Shown here in pieces: positions 1 through 12,144 of a DNA stretch of 64,000 bases (its first letter is position 1; each line of letters opens with the position of its first letter). The DNA comes from Magnolia sinica (Eukaryota > Streptophyta > Magnoliopsida > Magnoliales > Magnoliaceae). The position numbers and the translations under genes are program-made. The stretch is taken from assembly GCF_029962835.1 (NCBI RefSeq), contig NC_080582.1, positions 69,932,177-69,996,176 of the forward strand. The letters run 5' to 3'. The notes under the pieces are model-generated. The model was not told the origin of the DNA. It was given only the letters and a program-made list of their open reading frames with translations, and searched no databases.

Positions 1-1098
1 CTAATGACATCAGGGTCGTAGCCTCCACAAGCATATCATGGATGACAGGATTGGATACCGAAAATACTTGTTATAGCATGGGGGCGTCATAGATGTCCTA
101 GGGTGAAAGTCTCCAAACCATTATGGTACCAAGAGGATACTTTAATGTCTAGACCGAGTGGATGTATGAGCGCATGAGGGCCGAATACTAGTTGGATGCG
201 TCTCTCACTGTGTCGTGGTAGGTTGGAAGGGGGTGTGGCCTTACCCACCTGAGTGAGGGGGCAATGACTAGGCTGAGTCTGACTTAGCTTGAGGAATGGG
301 TCCACTATCGACGAGCCGAGCCCGATATTGGCAGACGAATAGTGAGATCTCTTTCACTTACCCAGTTGTGCGCTTAGATGGGGCGGCAAGCTGGTGTTGA
401 GTGTACTAGACCCTGGTGATTGTCCAGAGATGAACCATACTGATATGTGGATTCAAATGAGGATTGATATGCATGAGTTCCATCTCGCACATGATATTGG
501 CCATGTAGGCCTTGCATCGCATAGCCTTGGTATGGCCGATAGCATTCATGCCTTATATCGCATAGCCTTAGTACAGCAGATAGCATTTATGGATTAGTCA
601 GCACCCTCTCATTCATTGACTTGTCAGCATTTTTCCATTCATGGACTTACCAACACATTCCGAATTACTCTGATATTTCATACTTGGCACATACCTAGCA
701 CATACTTAAACCACCCTCTAAGCTTTCTATAAGCTTATGCACGATCATTGCGTGTAAGTGACGCGAGGACGCCGTAGGAGCACTGAGCTTGGAGCGTGCA
801 GTTGTCTTCTGGAGCTTTTGATTATCGATATTGTATTTCCCTTTTGCATTGTACTTAAAAAATTTTTTATTATAGTGGATATGTGGTGGTGTTTGTTGTT
901 GTTGTTATTGTGGGCTATGCCTTTGGTTATGCTTCTTACGAGATAAATGTACGTTCGAAATCTTCCTTGTAAGATCCTAGGATCAGAACCTAGTATATGG
1001 GTGCCAGGAGCCGAGAATGGGGTACTACGAAGGCTGTCGGCGCCGAATTTAGTGATCGGGAATTTTGTGAGCCCAGTTTCTGAGTCTGGGGTGTGACA
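1..1098 (+). repeat. 3' part of the 5' LTR of the outer family A Ty3/gypsy element
   Basis: This stretch matches, in the opposite orientation, the LTRs at 5207-8447 and 16445-20294, and the plus-strand copy at 21480-22518. Shared blocks include the GCATATCATGGATGACAGG-type segment near 40 and the end block reading AGCCGAGAATGGGGTAC near 1009. It ends with GTGTGACA at 1098, the TG...CA style LTR terminus. The start lies outside the window, so the LTR is incomplete here and its 5' target duplication cannot be seen. It contains no gene. Confidence 0.8.
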
Positions 1099-2254
1099 TA
1101 TATGGTGTAGGGCATCAATCTAAGTGAGAAGACCTGGTCTGCCCCATATTTTCCATCAATTTGGTTTTGTAGGATTGGAGGGCATCGACTCTCTAAGTCG
1201 TGTGGTGATTGAAGGTCTAATTCTCATATCTATGATAAACATTTCAAAAGAAGAGGAAGAAGAAGAGAGGAGAAGGAAGGAAGAAAGTGAAAAGAAATAA
1301 AGAAGAAACATAGAAGGATTGTGTTTGTTTAGGTCGAATAAGTCGAGTTCGGGCGAATCAATTCGTTGTCGAGTTGACTCAACCAATCATCGAATCATAT
1401 ATTTTGTGGACCTTAGATGATGATCGGGCTAGATTATATGATTGGATTACAGTGATGAGGATACCGATGGGCGCCCCACTATATGTGTGATTGTTAAAGA
1501 TATGTTTGGGGTGGTTACACGGGTGATATGTTCTTATCCACAACAATTTGGATAGGCATGGAACTCTTAACCATGTAGAGACTCTCGAGAAAGGAAGAAG
1601 TTGTGATGAGCTCAACTTCTTCCCACCCTCATCTATATGTTTACAATCTTGGTCTCCTCACTAACACATACGAAATTGGAGTCCCATTGAAACAGTTTCT
1701 TGAGGCGTGTATGGGGCAAAGCATCGAGCCAAACCTTGCACAAACACTAATGGCTCCCAATTGATGCATAGTTGGTCCATTAATCTGCAAAATAAGTCTA
1801 ACAATTGGAATCAGAGCTAACTATGCATCAATCATGGCAAATCAATGAATCTTTGGAGGATTCTTCTTGCATTCTTGGGTTGAACCATATTAAATCCATT
1901 TAATCGAGATTGGAAGGGTTTTTGTTTAAATCTAATTAGTCCCTTTATATATTGTAGTAGTCAGATCTGAACTGTGCATTTGATGAACTTTAGGATTAGA
2001 TCTAAACCACCCGATTTTGGATTTTGATAGTCATATCAAGATTCTCTCTTCTCTAATATTGTAGGGCTAGATCTGGATCATCCATTCATAGGTCAAACCT
2101 GATCATCTCTTTCTGATTATCAAATATCAAATTTGGACAGTTTATTTCTGGACATTATAGTTAGATCTGGATTGTCCATTTCACATCAGATTCAAACTTA
2201 TATCTGGGCATACAGTTCAAAGATTCCACGACGTATTTCATCACTTTCATATAT
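1099..2254 (+). other. Degraded interior of the outer gypsy element with a possible copia primer site
   Basis: No coding similarity is visible. There is a GA-rich stretch near 1245-1310. At 1806-1817 the sequence TGGAATCAGAGC differs by one base from the Met-tRNA primer site TGGTATCAGAGC. It directly follows a CTAACA end, as in a copia LTR and primer-site junction, so a copia fragment may be inserted here, but no LTR start was found. Between about 1930 and 2220 a motif like AGATCTGGATNRTCCATTT recurs at irregular spacing of roughly 45 to 70 bp. The primer site expected just after the LTR end at 1098 is not recognisable. Confidence 0.4.
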
Positions 2255-2289
2255 GTGCTATTGAGACCGGATTTTGCAACCATAAGGGT

Positions 2290-2926
2290 TTTTAGGTCTG
2301 AAAATCATGGCATGGCTCCCTTCGAGGCTTTTATGGCAGGTTGTGTAGATCCCCTAATTGTTGGGCCGAGGTTGGAGAGCATCGTCTCCCAGGCCCCGAG
2401 CTTGTGCAGCAGATGTCAGAGGTTATCGACATCATCAGGCAGAGGATGCGTACAGCTCAGAGCCAACAGAAGAGTTTTACTGATCACTAACATCATCCCT
2501 TTGAGTTCGCTATTGGGGATAGAGTGTATCTCAAGGTCTCGCCCATGAAAGGCGTGGTTCGATTTGGAGCGAAGGGCAAGCTTGACCCGAGATTTATTGG
2601 ACCTTTCGAGATCACTGGGCGCGTTGGCGCCATGGCCTATAGGCTTACCTTACCTTCTGAGTTGCCTAGCATCCACAACGTTTTTCATATTTCGATGTTG
2701 TGAAAATGTGGATTAGACACCATTCTTGTGATTAATTGGCAGCCTCTTGAGGTTTGTGAGGATGCTTCCTATATTGAGCAGCTGATTTGCATCCTTGATT
2801 GAAAGGAGCAGATCCTCCAGACCAAGGTCATTCCTCTAATAAAGGTTTAGTGAGGTCATCATTCTGTTGAGAAGGCATCTTGGGAGTGCAAGGCTTAGAT
2901 TAGAGAGCGTTATCCCTATTTGTTTG
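2290..2926 (+). pseudogene. Ty3/gypsy integrase C-terminal remnant
   Basis: Across shifting frames this codes for the end of a Ty3/gypsy Pol. A segment like MAPFEAFMAG is followed by QQMSEVIDIIRQRMRTAQS-like sequence, then FAIGDRVYLKVSPMKGVVRF, GAKGKLDPRFIGPFEITGRV and LPSIHNVFHISML. It matches, in the opposite orientation, the integrase of the inner element (8570-9760). Frameshifts and stops, for example TGA where the segment after HISML begins, make it a pseudogene. Gag, protease, RT, RNase H and the integrase core are missing, so the outer element has lost most of its interior. Confidence 0.8.
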
Positions 2927-3060
2927 TAGATTTATTGTGCTTGTATTATGCTTTGTATTGCATTGATTGTTATATATGTGTGTGTGTGTGTGATGATGCT
3001 TTCTCTTCTTCCCTTGTTTTATCCTACATGATAGTAAATTTTGAGGATGAAATTTTTTTA

Positions 3061-3075
3061 TTAGGAGGGGAGAGC
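3061..3075 (+). other. Polypurine tract of the outer gypsy element
   Basis: TTAGGAGGGGAGAGC lies immediately before the TGTCGGGCCC start of the 3' LTR. The same tract occurs as its reverse complement at 8448-8463 in the inner element. It would prime plus-strand DNA synthesis. Confidence 0.75.
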
Positions 3076-5206
3076 TGTCGGGCCCATATCCTAGTAACCA
3101 TTCTGTTCCATAGGATCTCGCGGTCCTCCCGAACGAATTCTGGCGACCCGCGACCCGTAGATTGCATTTACGTACAACCCGAAGTCCCATCCTGTAAACC
3201 TGAGTCGGCTTGACCCAAGACTTATACCATTACGACCGCGCCGTCGCCGCGGTTCCAACGCCGCGTCTCGTGCGCCAATCCGTCGTCTAGATCATAAGAT
3301 GTGGGTTGCGCATGATTTTGGCCATTGATCGTGTGCTTGTGGGACCCACCTATCTCGGATATGATTATTCCCTAGTAAGCAATCATCCCCTAACCTACCT
3401 ACCCTACCCTAGCCACCCTAGTCCCTAGCCCATAATTACTTTTTTCGTTTCCCATGAGAGCATGCCTTACACTAGCTATGATTGCCTTACAAAGCAATTA
3501 TCTCTATCTCCCTCTTATCTCTCTCTTCCTCCCTCTTTCTTCTTCATTACTCTCTAGCAAGAGCCATGGATTCCAAAAAAACCAGCAACTTCCTCTCCCT
3601 AACCCTCCTAATCCAACCATCAAGACTTCATCTCAACCATTGAACCTTGCTCTCTTAAAGCATTGGAGGTCATTGGTGGTAGTAGAAGTCGAAGATTTAA
3701 AGGTGGGTGCCATGTTTAGGATAAATCTTCCATTGTTTCCTTGATTTTCTTGCTTAAAATCATGTAGGACCCACCAATCAATAGTGGAGATCCTACTTAA
3801 ACCTTTGGATGTGGCCAATGGCCCATCTTGATGTATGCATGCACATGGAGGAGCTCATACTGGCGGAGCTCCTCCCATCTCCGCCGTTTCTTTCTCTCTC
3901 TCTCTCTTTCTCCTTTTGGATGATGATGATGATGATGATGATGTGTGGCCCATATAATGTGCTAACACATCCAGACTGTCCAGTAGGTGGGACAGTCTTG
4001 CTGTCCATTTTCTGGGCACAAGCTAGTCCATCTTGCTATTCTGTTTTACATAAATTCAAATCCCAGGGAAAGGCCATAAATATCTGTTTGTTTTGGAGGT
4101 GTACGGCCCATCCAGATGGACCCCACTTTGATGCTTGCATTTTATTTTATTTATTTATTATTATTATTATTATTTTTTGTCCAAGATTTCAGCATGCTGT
4201 CCCATTTGAGGGCCCACCTTGTTGGCATCCAGCAGCGTTGGTTGCTGCCCGTTTATGGGTAGGCCCTACTGAAGAGAAACACCAATATCAGTTGATCCAA
4301 GGCATTGGTGAGCCACCCACGTGAACCCCATCCACCGTCCACATGGCCCACTTGATGCATGTGCTGGATCCACACCATCCATACCCTGGACGGTGGGTCC
4401 CATGCAGCATGCTGCTGCTTTGACGCCAACAAATTCTGTGGGTTTGTACACGAGGTATGTGTTATACCGTCCATCCATTTGACATGTGTGGGATGAGACC
4501 CACCTTGATGTACATATCCTATCTACACTGTCCATCTGGACGGGCAATGTGGGGCACACCAAGATGTATGTGTTTCTCCCAGCCGTCCATCTGTTTGGAC
4601 ATGGGTCCACCCCACGTGTGGGGGTGGGATCCACCTTGATGTGTTTATTCTATATCCACACCATCCATCTGTCCAGGACGATGGGACCTCCCCTCCCCCT
4701 TTGACGTATGTGTTTTATACACACCGTCCATTTGGACAGTGTGCTGTGTGGCACACACCGTGATGTATGGGTCTAATCTGCACCATCCAGCCCTAGAAGG
4801 TGGGCCCCTTGATGATGGACTTATTGATTCTATGCCTGTGGGGCCCACGTGATGTGTTTCATCCTCATCGTCTAGAGGACAGCGGGGTCAACTGTGATGT
4901 ATGTGTTTTATACACGCCATCCGTCCGTTTTCAGGACGGTGGGGCCCACCTTGAGATATATGTTTTATATCCACCCACCGCCAATTTGCTGGACGGGTGA
5001 GGCCCACCTTAATGTATGTATTATATATCTACACCGTCCACCTCTGGACGGTGCTGTGTGGGGCCACCTTGATTGTATGTATTCTTTATCTAGACTGTCC
5101 GTCCAGGGGCTGGATGTTGAGGCCAACCATAATATGTGTTTTATTCCAAGCCATCCATCCATTTTTTTTGGACGTGGCCCACCATGATCTGGATGGTGAT
5201 CCTTAT
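3076..5206 (+). repeat. 3' LTR of the outer gypsy element, first segment
   Basis: The LTR starts with TGTCGGGCCCATATCCTAG right after the polypurine tract. It follows the reverse complement of the inner LTR end (8447 downward), including the CCGTCGCCGCGGTT block near 3241 and the GTCTCGTGCG block near 3265. It is interrupted at 5206/5207 by the inner element and resumes at 20295. It carries (CT)n near 3893, (GAT)n at 3919-3943, ATT-rich repeats near 4141-4175 and the array at 4320-5190. Confidence 0.8.
4320..5190 (+). repeat. Degenerate tandem array of a roughly 65 bp motif inside the LTR
   Basis: Around a dozen diverged units run head to tail. Each has a CCACCTTGATGTATGTGT-type block, a TTTTATACACACCGTCCAT-type block and a GGACGGTGGGGCC-type block. 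Overlapping open frames here are side effects of the repeat. The array continues at 20295-20400 beyond the inner element, so the inner element landed within it. The same three blocks occur singly in dispersed repeats elsewhere, for example at 31000-31290 and 42895-43440. Confidence 0.75.
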
Positions 5207-6715
5207 TATCATGCCCCAAACTTGGAAACTGAACTCACAAAATTCTTGATCGCCGAATCCGACACCGACAGCCTCCGTAGAACCCCATTCTCGGCTCCCA
5301 GCGCCCATCCGCTAGGTTCCGATCGTAGGATGCTACGAGGAGTATTTTCAACATCGATTTGATTCCTAATAAGCATAACCAAAGGCATAACCTATAAGCA
5401 ACAACCAAAAACTCTATCACATTTCCACTATGATCAAAATTTTATAAGTACAAAGCGCATAAATGGAAATACAATGATGAAGCTCCAAGATGATCTGTCA
5501 TGTGCCCTAGCCTCAGCGCTGCTACGATCCAACATCACCTGCACACAACTATCGTGCATAAGCCTATGGAAAGCTTAGAGGGTGGTGAAAGTGTGTGCGC
5601 AATATAGTAATACAATTATGCAATATCAGAATAATGCGGAATATGATGATGAATCCATTAATACTATTGGCCGTACCAAGGCCATGTAATGCAAGGCATG
5701 AATGATGTCGGTCATACCAAGGCCATGCAATGTGAGATGCAATTCAAGCACACCAATCCTCATCTAAGTCCACATATCAATACAACTCAACTCTAGAATA
5801 TCACCGGGGTCTAATGCACTCAAAACTAGATTGTCGCCCCATCGTGCGCAACAAGGTGAGTGGAAGAGACTTCACTATCCGTCTGCCAATATTGGGCCTA
5901 ACTCGTCAATAGCGAACCCATTTCTCGAGCTGGTCAAACTTAGCCTAGCTTTGCCCCCTCCTCTCGGGCGGGTAAGGTCACACCTGCTTCCAACCGACCA
6001 CGACACAGTGAAAAGCGCGGCCATCTGGTATTCGGCACTTGGTGCTCATGCATCCACTCGGTCTAAACATTGGAGCAACCTCTTGGTACCATAAGGGTTT
6101 AGGGACTTTCACACAAGGATATCTATAACACCCCATGTAGAACAAGATTTTTTATGTCCAATCCTGTCAACCATAATACGCCTGTGAAGGCTAAGGCCCC
6201 GATGTCGCTAGGGCGTACAACAACCATGTTAAACAATGTGAAATGCATGAATCACACTATCCAGTCATGCAGCAATCATATGCGTATCCTGCACTTATGT
6301 AGGGCAACACCGCCTATCCGGAGCCCATAAACAATCTGCTCGAAGACATATGTTATGATCAGTCACTTATCATATCAAGCATACATATGATGCGTATGAG
6401 CATGAATCATGGAACTATACTAAACATGTTATATGGCGATGGATTCTATTCGTAACGAAGATGGGCCTAGACGGCCTACACACTACAAGTATGGGCCTAA
6501 CAAAGGGGCCCTCGGGAGAGTTACAATGTGGACATTTAACCATCATTGCACTTACAATGTGGACATCAAACCATCATTGTTCCGAAGGCATGACTGCCAA
6601 AAACATCATCACATACATCATAGTAGAATCTCACATCGTAATGGGCCTAATATACACGCATTCGGCCCACACAAGGGCCTCACATTCGTCTCATTGAGCC
6701 TCATATACATCAAAA

Positions 6716-6813
6716 GGGCCGATTCAAATGGACCAAATCATTTAGGCCGATCAAATGGGCCGAATCAAATGGGCCGATTCAAATGGGCTGAATTAAATGG
6801 ACCGATTCAGATG
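6716..6813 (-). repeat. Short GGGCCGATTCAAAT-type repeats in the left LTR
   Basis: Several diverged copies of a roughly 14 bp motif such as GGGCCGAATCAAAT occur head to tail, directly left of the 34 bp array. The right LTR has the matching block at about 17955-18070. Confidence 0.7.
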
Positions 6814-7050
6814 GGCCACACCAATGGGCTTCATGTGTATCAATCGGGCCGCACCAATGGGCCCCATGTATATCAAATTGGGCTGCACCAACAGGCCTTA
6901 TGTATATCAAATCGGGCCGCGCCAATGGGCCTCATGTATATCAAATCGGGTCGTGCCAACGAGCCTCATGTATATCAAATCGGGCCGCACCAACGGGCCT
7001 TATGTATATCAAATCGGGCCACGCTAATGGGCCTCATGTATATTAAATCG
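6814..7050 (-). repeat. 34 bp tandem array, 7 units, left LTR
   Basis: Seven head-to-tail units occupy 237 bases, one of 33 bp and six of 34 bp. Each reads roughly GGCCGCACCAATGGGCCTCA followed by TGTATATCAAATCG. The right LTR has eight units at 18071-18341. Because 34 is not a multiple of 3, consecutive units shift frame, so long open frames across it carry no coding signal. Confidence 0.92.
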
Positions 7051-8447
7051 AGCCCACCCTTACGTATTTTTGAGATCCAACTATTCATAAGTTATCATAG
7101 AGGTAAATGAAGTGAAGACAAATATCAGCTTAATTGGAAACTATTGTGGCCCTTAGAAGTTTGAACGGTGGATGTCACTGTCCACTTGAACTTTAGATCT
7201 AACTCATCCTTGCACTCATGCCATACAATGATATCTCAAATTGTTTGGACGATATGGTGGGCCCCACCATTCTAACAGTGGACGGTGTTGATAAGATACA
7301 TACATCAATGCGGGGCCTGCGAACTTGCTGCCAACCTTGCTGCCAACAAGGAGTAGCTAGATAACTGTTGTTCATGCAGCTGGCTGCACTAGGAAGGCAA
7401 AGGTGGGTCCCACATAGGACCCACCACCCTATATATATCATATAATATATAATATATAATATTATATTTATAATATATCTGACATCCAGACCCTGGACGG
7501 CCTGGACAGTCACATACATCAAGGGTATCCCCACACGGGGGGTGGGTCCCACCATCACATGCGTTAAGGTGTGGCCCATCCACTGAATGGATGACGTGAA
7601 TGGGTCCCACAGACCCTGGCTGACGTTGTAGCTGTTGCTGCACGTTGCGACTAAAAGTAGAGGTGGGTCCCACGTGTAGGCCACCCTTTCATCATGTAAT
7701 ATAATATAATATTATATATATTCTGTTTTTTTTTTGTGCAAGTGGCGAGTACACCCCACTGTCAGCTCACACTAACAGCTGATGTCCAGCGTCCTTGGAT
7801 GCTAGACGGTATGGATACAACACAGACATCATGGTGGGTCCCACATAGATGTGGCCCACCTGATGATATAATATATTATAATATATTTATTATATTATAT
7901 TAAAAGAAAGAAAAGGGGGTTAGTAGGGTGGTGCACTCCACCATCAGTTCTTACTTCACTGTTAGCTACACCCCCACTGTCAGTTAACACTTCACTATTA
8001 GCCCCCTCCATTAACGGACGGTGTGGCATATACCTCATTAAGGTGGGTCCCGCATGGCCCACCTGTGACTTATGCAGTTACTTGGGGATAGGGTGTGAGG
8101 TGATGTGTACTTGACATGTACTTGACCCTTGATAGGATTGATTGATTAATTGAGGTGACATGTTGTAGAGATTCTCTTGGGTTTTGCACGCGCGGCGTTT
8201 TTCTCGAACTGAACGCAGGCCCACATCTCCTGACCTGGGTATCGTACCGACGCACGAGACGCAGCATCAAAACCGCGGCGACGGTGCAGTCGTTAGGGTA
8301 CAAGTCTTGGGTTGAGTTGACTCGAGTTGACAGCATGTGACTCATGGTCGTGTGTAAATGTTGTTTACATGTCGCAAGTTGCCGAAATTTGATAGGGAGG
8401 ATCACGGGAATCTGTGGAATGATACAGACTAAGATACGGGTCTTACA

Positions 8448-8463
8448 GCTCTCCCCTCCTAAT
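8448..8463 (-). other. Polypurine tract of the inner gypsy element
   Basis: On the minus strand it reads ATTAGGAGGGGAGAGC, immediately before the 3' LTR start TGTAAGACCC. It is the same tract as at 3061-3075. Confidence 0.8.
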
Positions 8464-8569
8464 AAAAATTTCATCTTCAAAATTTACACAATCATCGCAA
8501 CGAGACAAAACTCATGAGAAAGAAGAAACATAACTTCATTATATAAAATACAACCCATAATCAATTATT

Positions 8570-9760
8570 AAAGAGATGGGGATAGCGCTCTCAAATCTCA
8601 GCCTCGCACTCCAAAAAAGCTTCCTCGATAGAATGGTCACCTCACTGAACCTTCACCAATGGAATGACCTTGGTCCGGAGGACCTGCTCCTTCCGATCAA
8701 GGATACGAACTGGCTACTCAATGTAGGAAACATCCTCCCAAACCTCTAACAGCTGCCAATCAATAACAAGAACAATGTCTGACCCACAATTCCTCAACAT
8801 AGAGACATGAAAAATGTTATGGATGCTAGACAACTAAGATGGCAAGGCAAGTCGATAGGCCACAGCGCCAACGCATCCAGTGATCTCAAAAGGTCCTATG
8901 AATCTCGGGGCAAGCTTGCCCTTCGCTCCAAATCGAATTACGCCCTTCATGAGTAAGACCTTAAGATACACTTGGTCTCCAACATCAAACTCCAAGGGAC
9001 GATGCCGACGATCAACAAAACTCTTCTGCCGGCTCTAAGTTGTGTAAATCCTTTGCCTGATGATATCGATAGCCTCTGACGTCTGCTGCAAAAGCTCGGG
9101 ACCTAGGAGACGTCACTCTCCAACCTCAGTCTAACAACTCGGTGAACTGCACAGTCTGTCATATAGTGCCTCAAAAGGAGTCGTGTCAATGGTCGCCTGA
9201 TAGCTGTTGTTGTATGCGAACTCAGCCAATCGCAGCTGCTCATCCCAGCTATCCCCGAAATCAATCGCGTAGGCCCGAAGCATATCTTCAAGGATCTGGT
9301 TGACCCTCTCGGTCTGGCCATCGGTCTGCGGATGGTACGCAGTGCTGAGCTACAAATCAGTCTCCATCGCTCTCTGAAAGCTCCCCCAAAACTGAGACGT
9401 GAACCTCAGGTCTTGGTCAGAAACAATCGAGACTGGAACACCATGTAATCTCATAATCTCCTCGATGAATAACCTCATTAGCCTATCCATCGACCAAATC
9501 GCACGCATCGCAAGAAAATATGCCGACTTCGTCAGATGATCCACAACAACACAGACGGCGTCATGACCACACTGAGTCCTCAGCAAGCTCATAATAAAAT
9601 CTGTCGACACGTGATCTCACTTCCACATCGAGACGCTCAACGGCTGCAATAGACCAAGGGATGTTTGATGATCGGCCTTGACAAGATGGCATGTGTCACA
9701 CTCGGTCATAAAACTGACGATCTGACGCTTCATCCCCGCCCAAAAATACTGTCGCCTCAT
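8570..9760 (-). pseudogene. Ty3/gypsy integrase, broken
   Basis: Reading leftward on the minus strand, the zinc-binding region includes CDTCHLVKADHQ. The core follows with STDFIMSLLRTQ, VVVDHLTKSAYF, a VSDQDLRFTSQFW segment and AYHPQTDGQTERVNQILEDM. The acidic residues of the D,D,E triad (TDFI, SDQD, TERV) are all visible. The C-terminal part repeats the sequence of the outer copy: GDQVYLKVLLMKGVIRFGAK, PRFIGPFEITG and IHNIFHVSML. In-frame stops interrupt it, for example just after METDL near 9350. The family inserts retroelement cDNA into the genome. The solo LTR at 9799 separates this part from RNase H. Confidence 0.85.
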
Positions 9761-9793
9761 ATCACGTACATCTTCATCGAGCCAGGGTGGATA

Positions 9794-9798
9794 GAAAA
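9794..9798. other. Target-site duplication GAAAA, left copy
   Basis: GAAAA here is repeated exactly at 12896-12900, flanking the solo LTR. This proves insertion into the gypsy pol. Confidence 0.9.
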
Positions 9799-10639
9799 TG
9801 TAACGCCCTGAAATTCAGGGGTCGAGCATAACTCAGCTCCCGAGGTTCAAAACATCACTTATGCAACATATTTAATGATGGATGTATGTTGTCTGTAAGA
9901 GTACATAAAACATGGAATAGATTAAGCCAAACTGCAAACATAATTCAGGGATAAGTGATAGACGCAAGCGGAAGACTGAAAGAAGCATATGTGTACATGT
10001 GTAAGTCCCTGAAATACGTATACATGCCAGGTCATACTTACAAGTGTGCTATCAAAAATACAAGCATCAAATGACATTCATCTATTCCCAAAAGAAAATC
10101 CAGAATCCCCGCACATCAGGACATGGCTCATAAGAACCCGCCTGAGAACTGCATAAAAGAAAATGCGGCCTCATTATCCTCGAACTCCTGCTCTGCCTCA
10201 GGGGTCACATCAACATCTGCATCTAAGACAGAGTCTGGTTGGTGTTTAAACACCGGCCCAGAACGTGGGAGTGAGTGATCAACTCAGTGGAACAATAAAG
10301 CAAAGGTTAACATGTTATCAATTCAATAAAGCAATAATGATAAAGCAGAATAATCAAACATGTCCTAATTACTCTTGTTAGTGCAAGGATGTATGTATAA
10401 ATGATGCATGCCCTCGCCTTACTCCCTCGGCGTCTTCATCTTACGTTACGAATGACATCCTCCCGCAGTGCCAACGACTTCCACGCACATGCAAATGCGG
10501 TGCATGAACATGATTAGAAGTTGTTATTAGTCCTTTTCATACAGCAGGATTAGGAAGCTAAGGTACCTTCCTCATATCAATTTCCACATAGTGATCCATT
10601 CTAGGGTCGTCAGTCCTAGTCAATCGCATACGATCATAT

Positions 10640-10930
10640 GGTTTTAGGTCGCTGCAAAGGGCTCGTCACTAATCAATGCATGCCTATCATACCTTCGTTA
10701 CTACTCTAAGGCTCGTCGCCTTACTGCAGTATCAAGGTATGCTTGAGGTCACTACAAAGGGCTCGTCACCAATCAATGTAGGCCGACAGCACGAATACAG
10801 TGTCCCATACCACCATAATCGGCTCACGAATCTAGTTACTCACTGGTCACTATTGGGAGGCTCGTCACCCCAACATAGGCCGACAGCTCGACCACGGTGT
10901 CCCATACCACCATGTCCGGCTCATGAGTCT
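10640..10930 (-). repeat. GGCTCGTCACC repeats inside the family B LTR
   Basis: Four or five diverged copies of a segment with GGCTCGTCACC and AGGCCGACAGC lie within 300 bp at uneven spacing of about 45 to 65 bp. The other family B copy has the same cluster, as reverse complement, at about 26340-26600. Confidence 0.7.
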
Positions 10931-12135
10931 TAGCGGATCAAGGCACAACGGTTAATGGGATTTCATCGGTAAGTTTGGTACCCTAGATTCAAACAATAGC
11001 GTCCATACATGGTGAACATACATCGGACAATCGGGTTACTTGACGAACTCGACTAGCACGAGCGCACGTTGGGTTGAACGACATAGAGTGCGCAAACATT
11101 CCGTGTGGCCAAACCACTGCCGACAACTCTAATACGACTCGGGTTCGTCAAATCACGTCGTTCGTGGTGAAAGCAACCTCAGCCACGAACTCAAAGCCGA
11201 TTACCGATTTTCTGGACTATTTTATAGTCTCAAACATATTCCATTACAATAGATATTCATATCAATAATTTAGAATAGTAATGGAACAACAATTCACATC
11301 ATACAGTATGTGAGCATTTGAAGAATATCAACATAACATGGATTTAAACATAAGTAATACTTGAAATTAAACAATAAAGAATGTGACTTGCATGTAGGAA
11401 ATCATACACACCAATAGGAGAGTTGAGAATCGCTTCTCAACGCCCGCAAATAGGATAATATATTACACTTTAGACCATTCAGACATTTCTACAAACACTT
11501 AAACTACATAATTCAACATACATGACGTATGTTGAAATACACGCATTTGGACAATTCCTTTTGCCAAGGAGTTGACACACATACAATTAGCACAAGTACA
11601 CGACAAATAATCATGGCAAACACATGTTCATGTTTTATACTTATACAATACTTCCTACATATACATAGAATACACAAATCTCAATATAATACATACATAT
11701 CAGGAACGCAAAATAAACATAGCATTTGGCATGTGAAATTACACCCACAACAAGAATAAATCATTAACTGACATTGAAAGCCTTGAAAACCATAACCTAT
11801 ACGAATATAGTCCGCCCCTTAAACCAGAAAAAGCACACCGAACGGATTCAGACGATATGTCTTCGTCAACGGCGACTAGATAACCTAAGGCAAGAATAGA
11901 AATGAGCTACATCAACACATAGACTATTCTAAGCTCTAAACAGATTAGGGTTAGATTAACTTACCCAAGAAGGAACTTAGAATAGCCGGAATAACGATTC
12001 AAAAGTGATGGTTTAAGGATGTAGAGTAATAGGAAAGAATCTTAAGATGATTCACCAACTTCTCTCTCACTTTCTCTCTCTTTCTTAGCTAGGGTTAGGA
12101 AATTCGTATGGAAAAGAGAGTGAGGGTTTTAAGGT

Positions 12136-12144
12136 CTTTATATA
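12136..12144 (-). promoter_or_regulatory. Putative TATA box of the family B LTR
   Basis: The minus strand reads GGCCTATATAAAGACC, a good TATA box. In the other copy the equivalent site is TATATATA at 25091-25098. In both, a CT/GA-rich leader-like stretch follows. Conservation between the copies supports a U3 promoter. Transcription itself is not shown. Confidence 0.55.

Larger units (their letters stand above)
5207..8447 (-). repeat. Left LTR (element 3' LTR) of the inner gypsy element
   Basis: It runs from TATCATGCCCC to GGTCTTACA on the plus strand and is followed directly by the reverse complement of the polypurine tract. It is 3241 bp against 3850 bp for the right LTR. The main difference is a roughly 630 bp block present at about 19299-19926 and absent here near 8066. 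It carries AT-rich TATAATATAATAT stretches near 7435-7475, 7698-7725 and 7870-7900. It has no gene; long open frames near 6433-7110 come from the tandem repeats. Confidence 0.88.

Noticed and set aside
4253..5362. Several overlapping open frames on both strands
   Set aside because: All fall in the degenerate 65 bp array of the outer LTR. Repeats lacking stops produce them on both strands.
6433..7110. A 225-codon plus-strand open frame
   Set aside because: It lies across the 34 bp and 14 bp tandem repeats of the LTR. The peptide is the repeat read in shifting frames and has no coding features.
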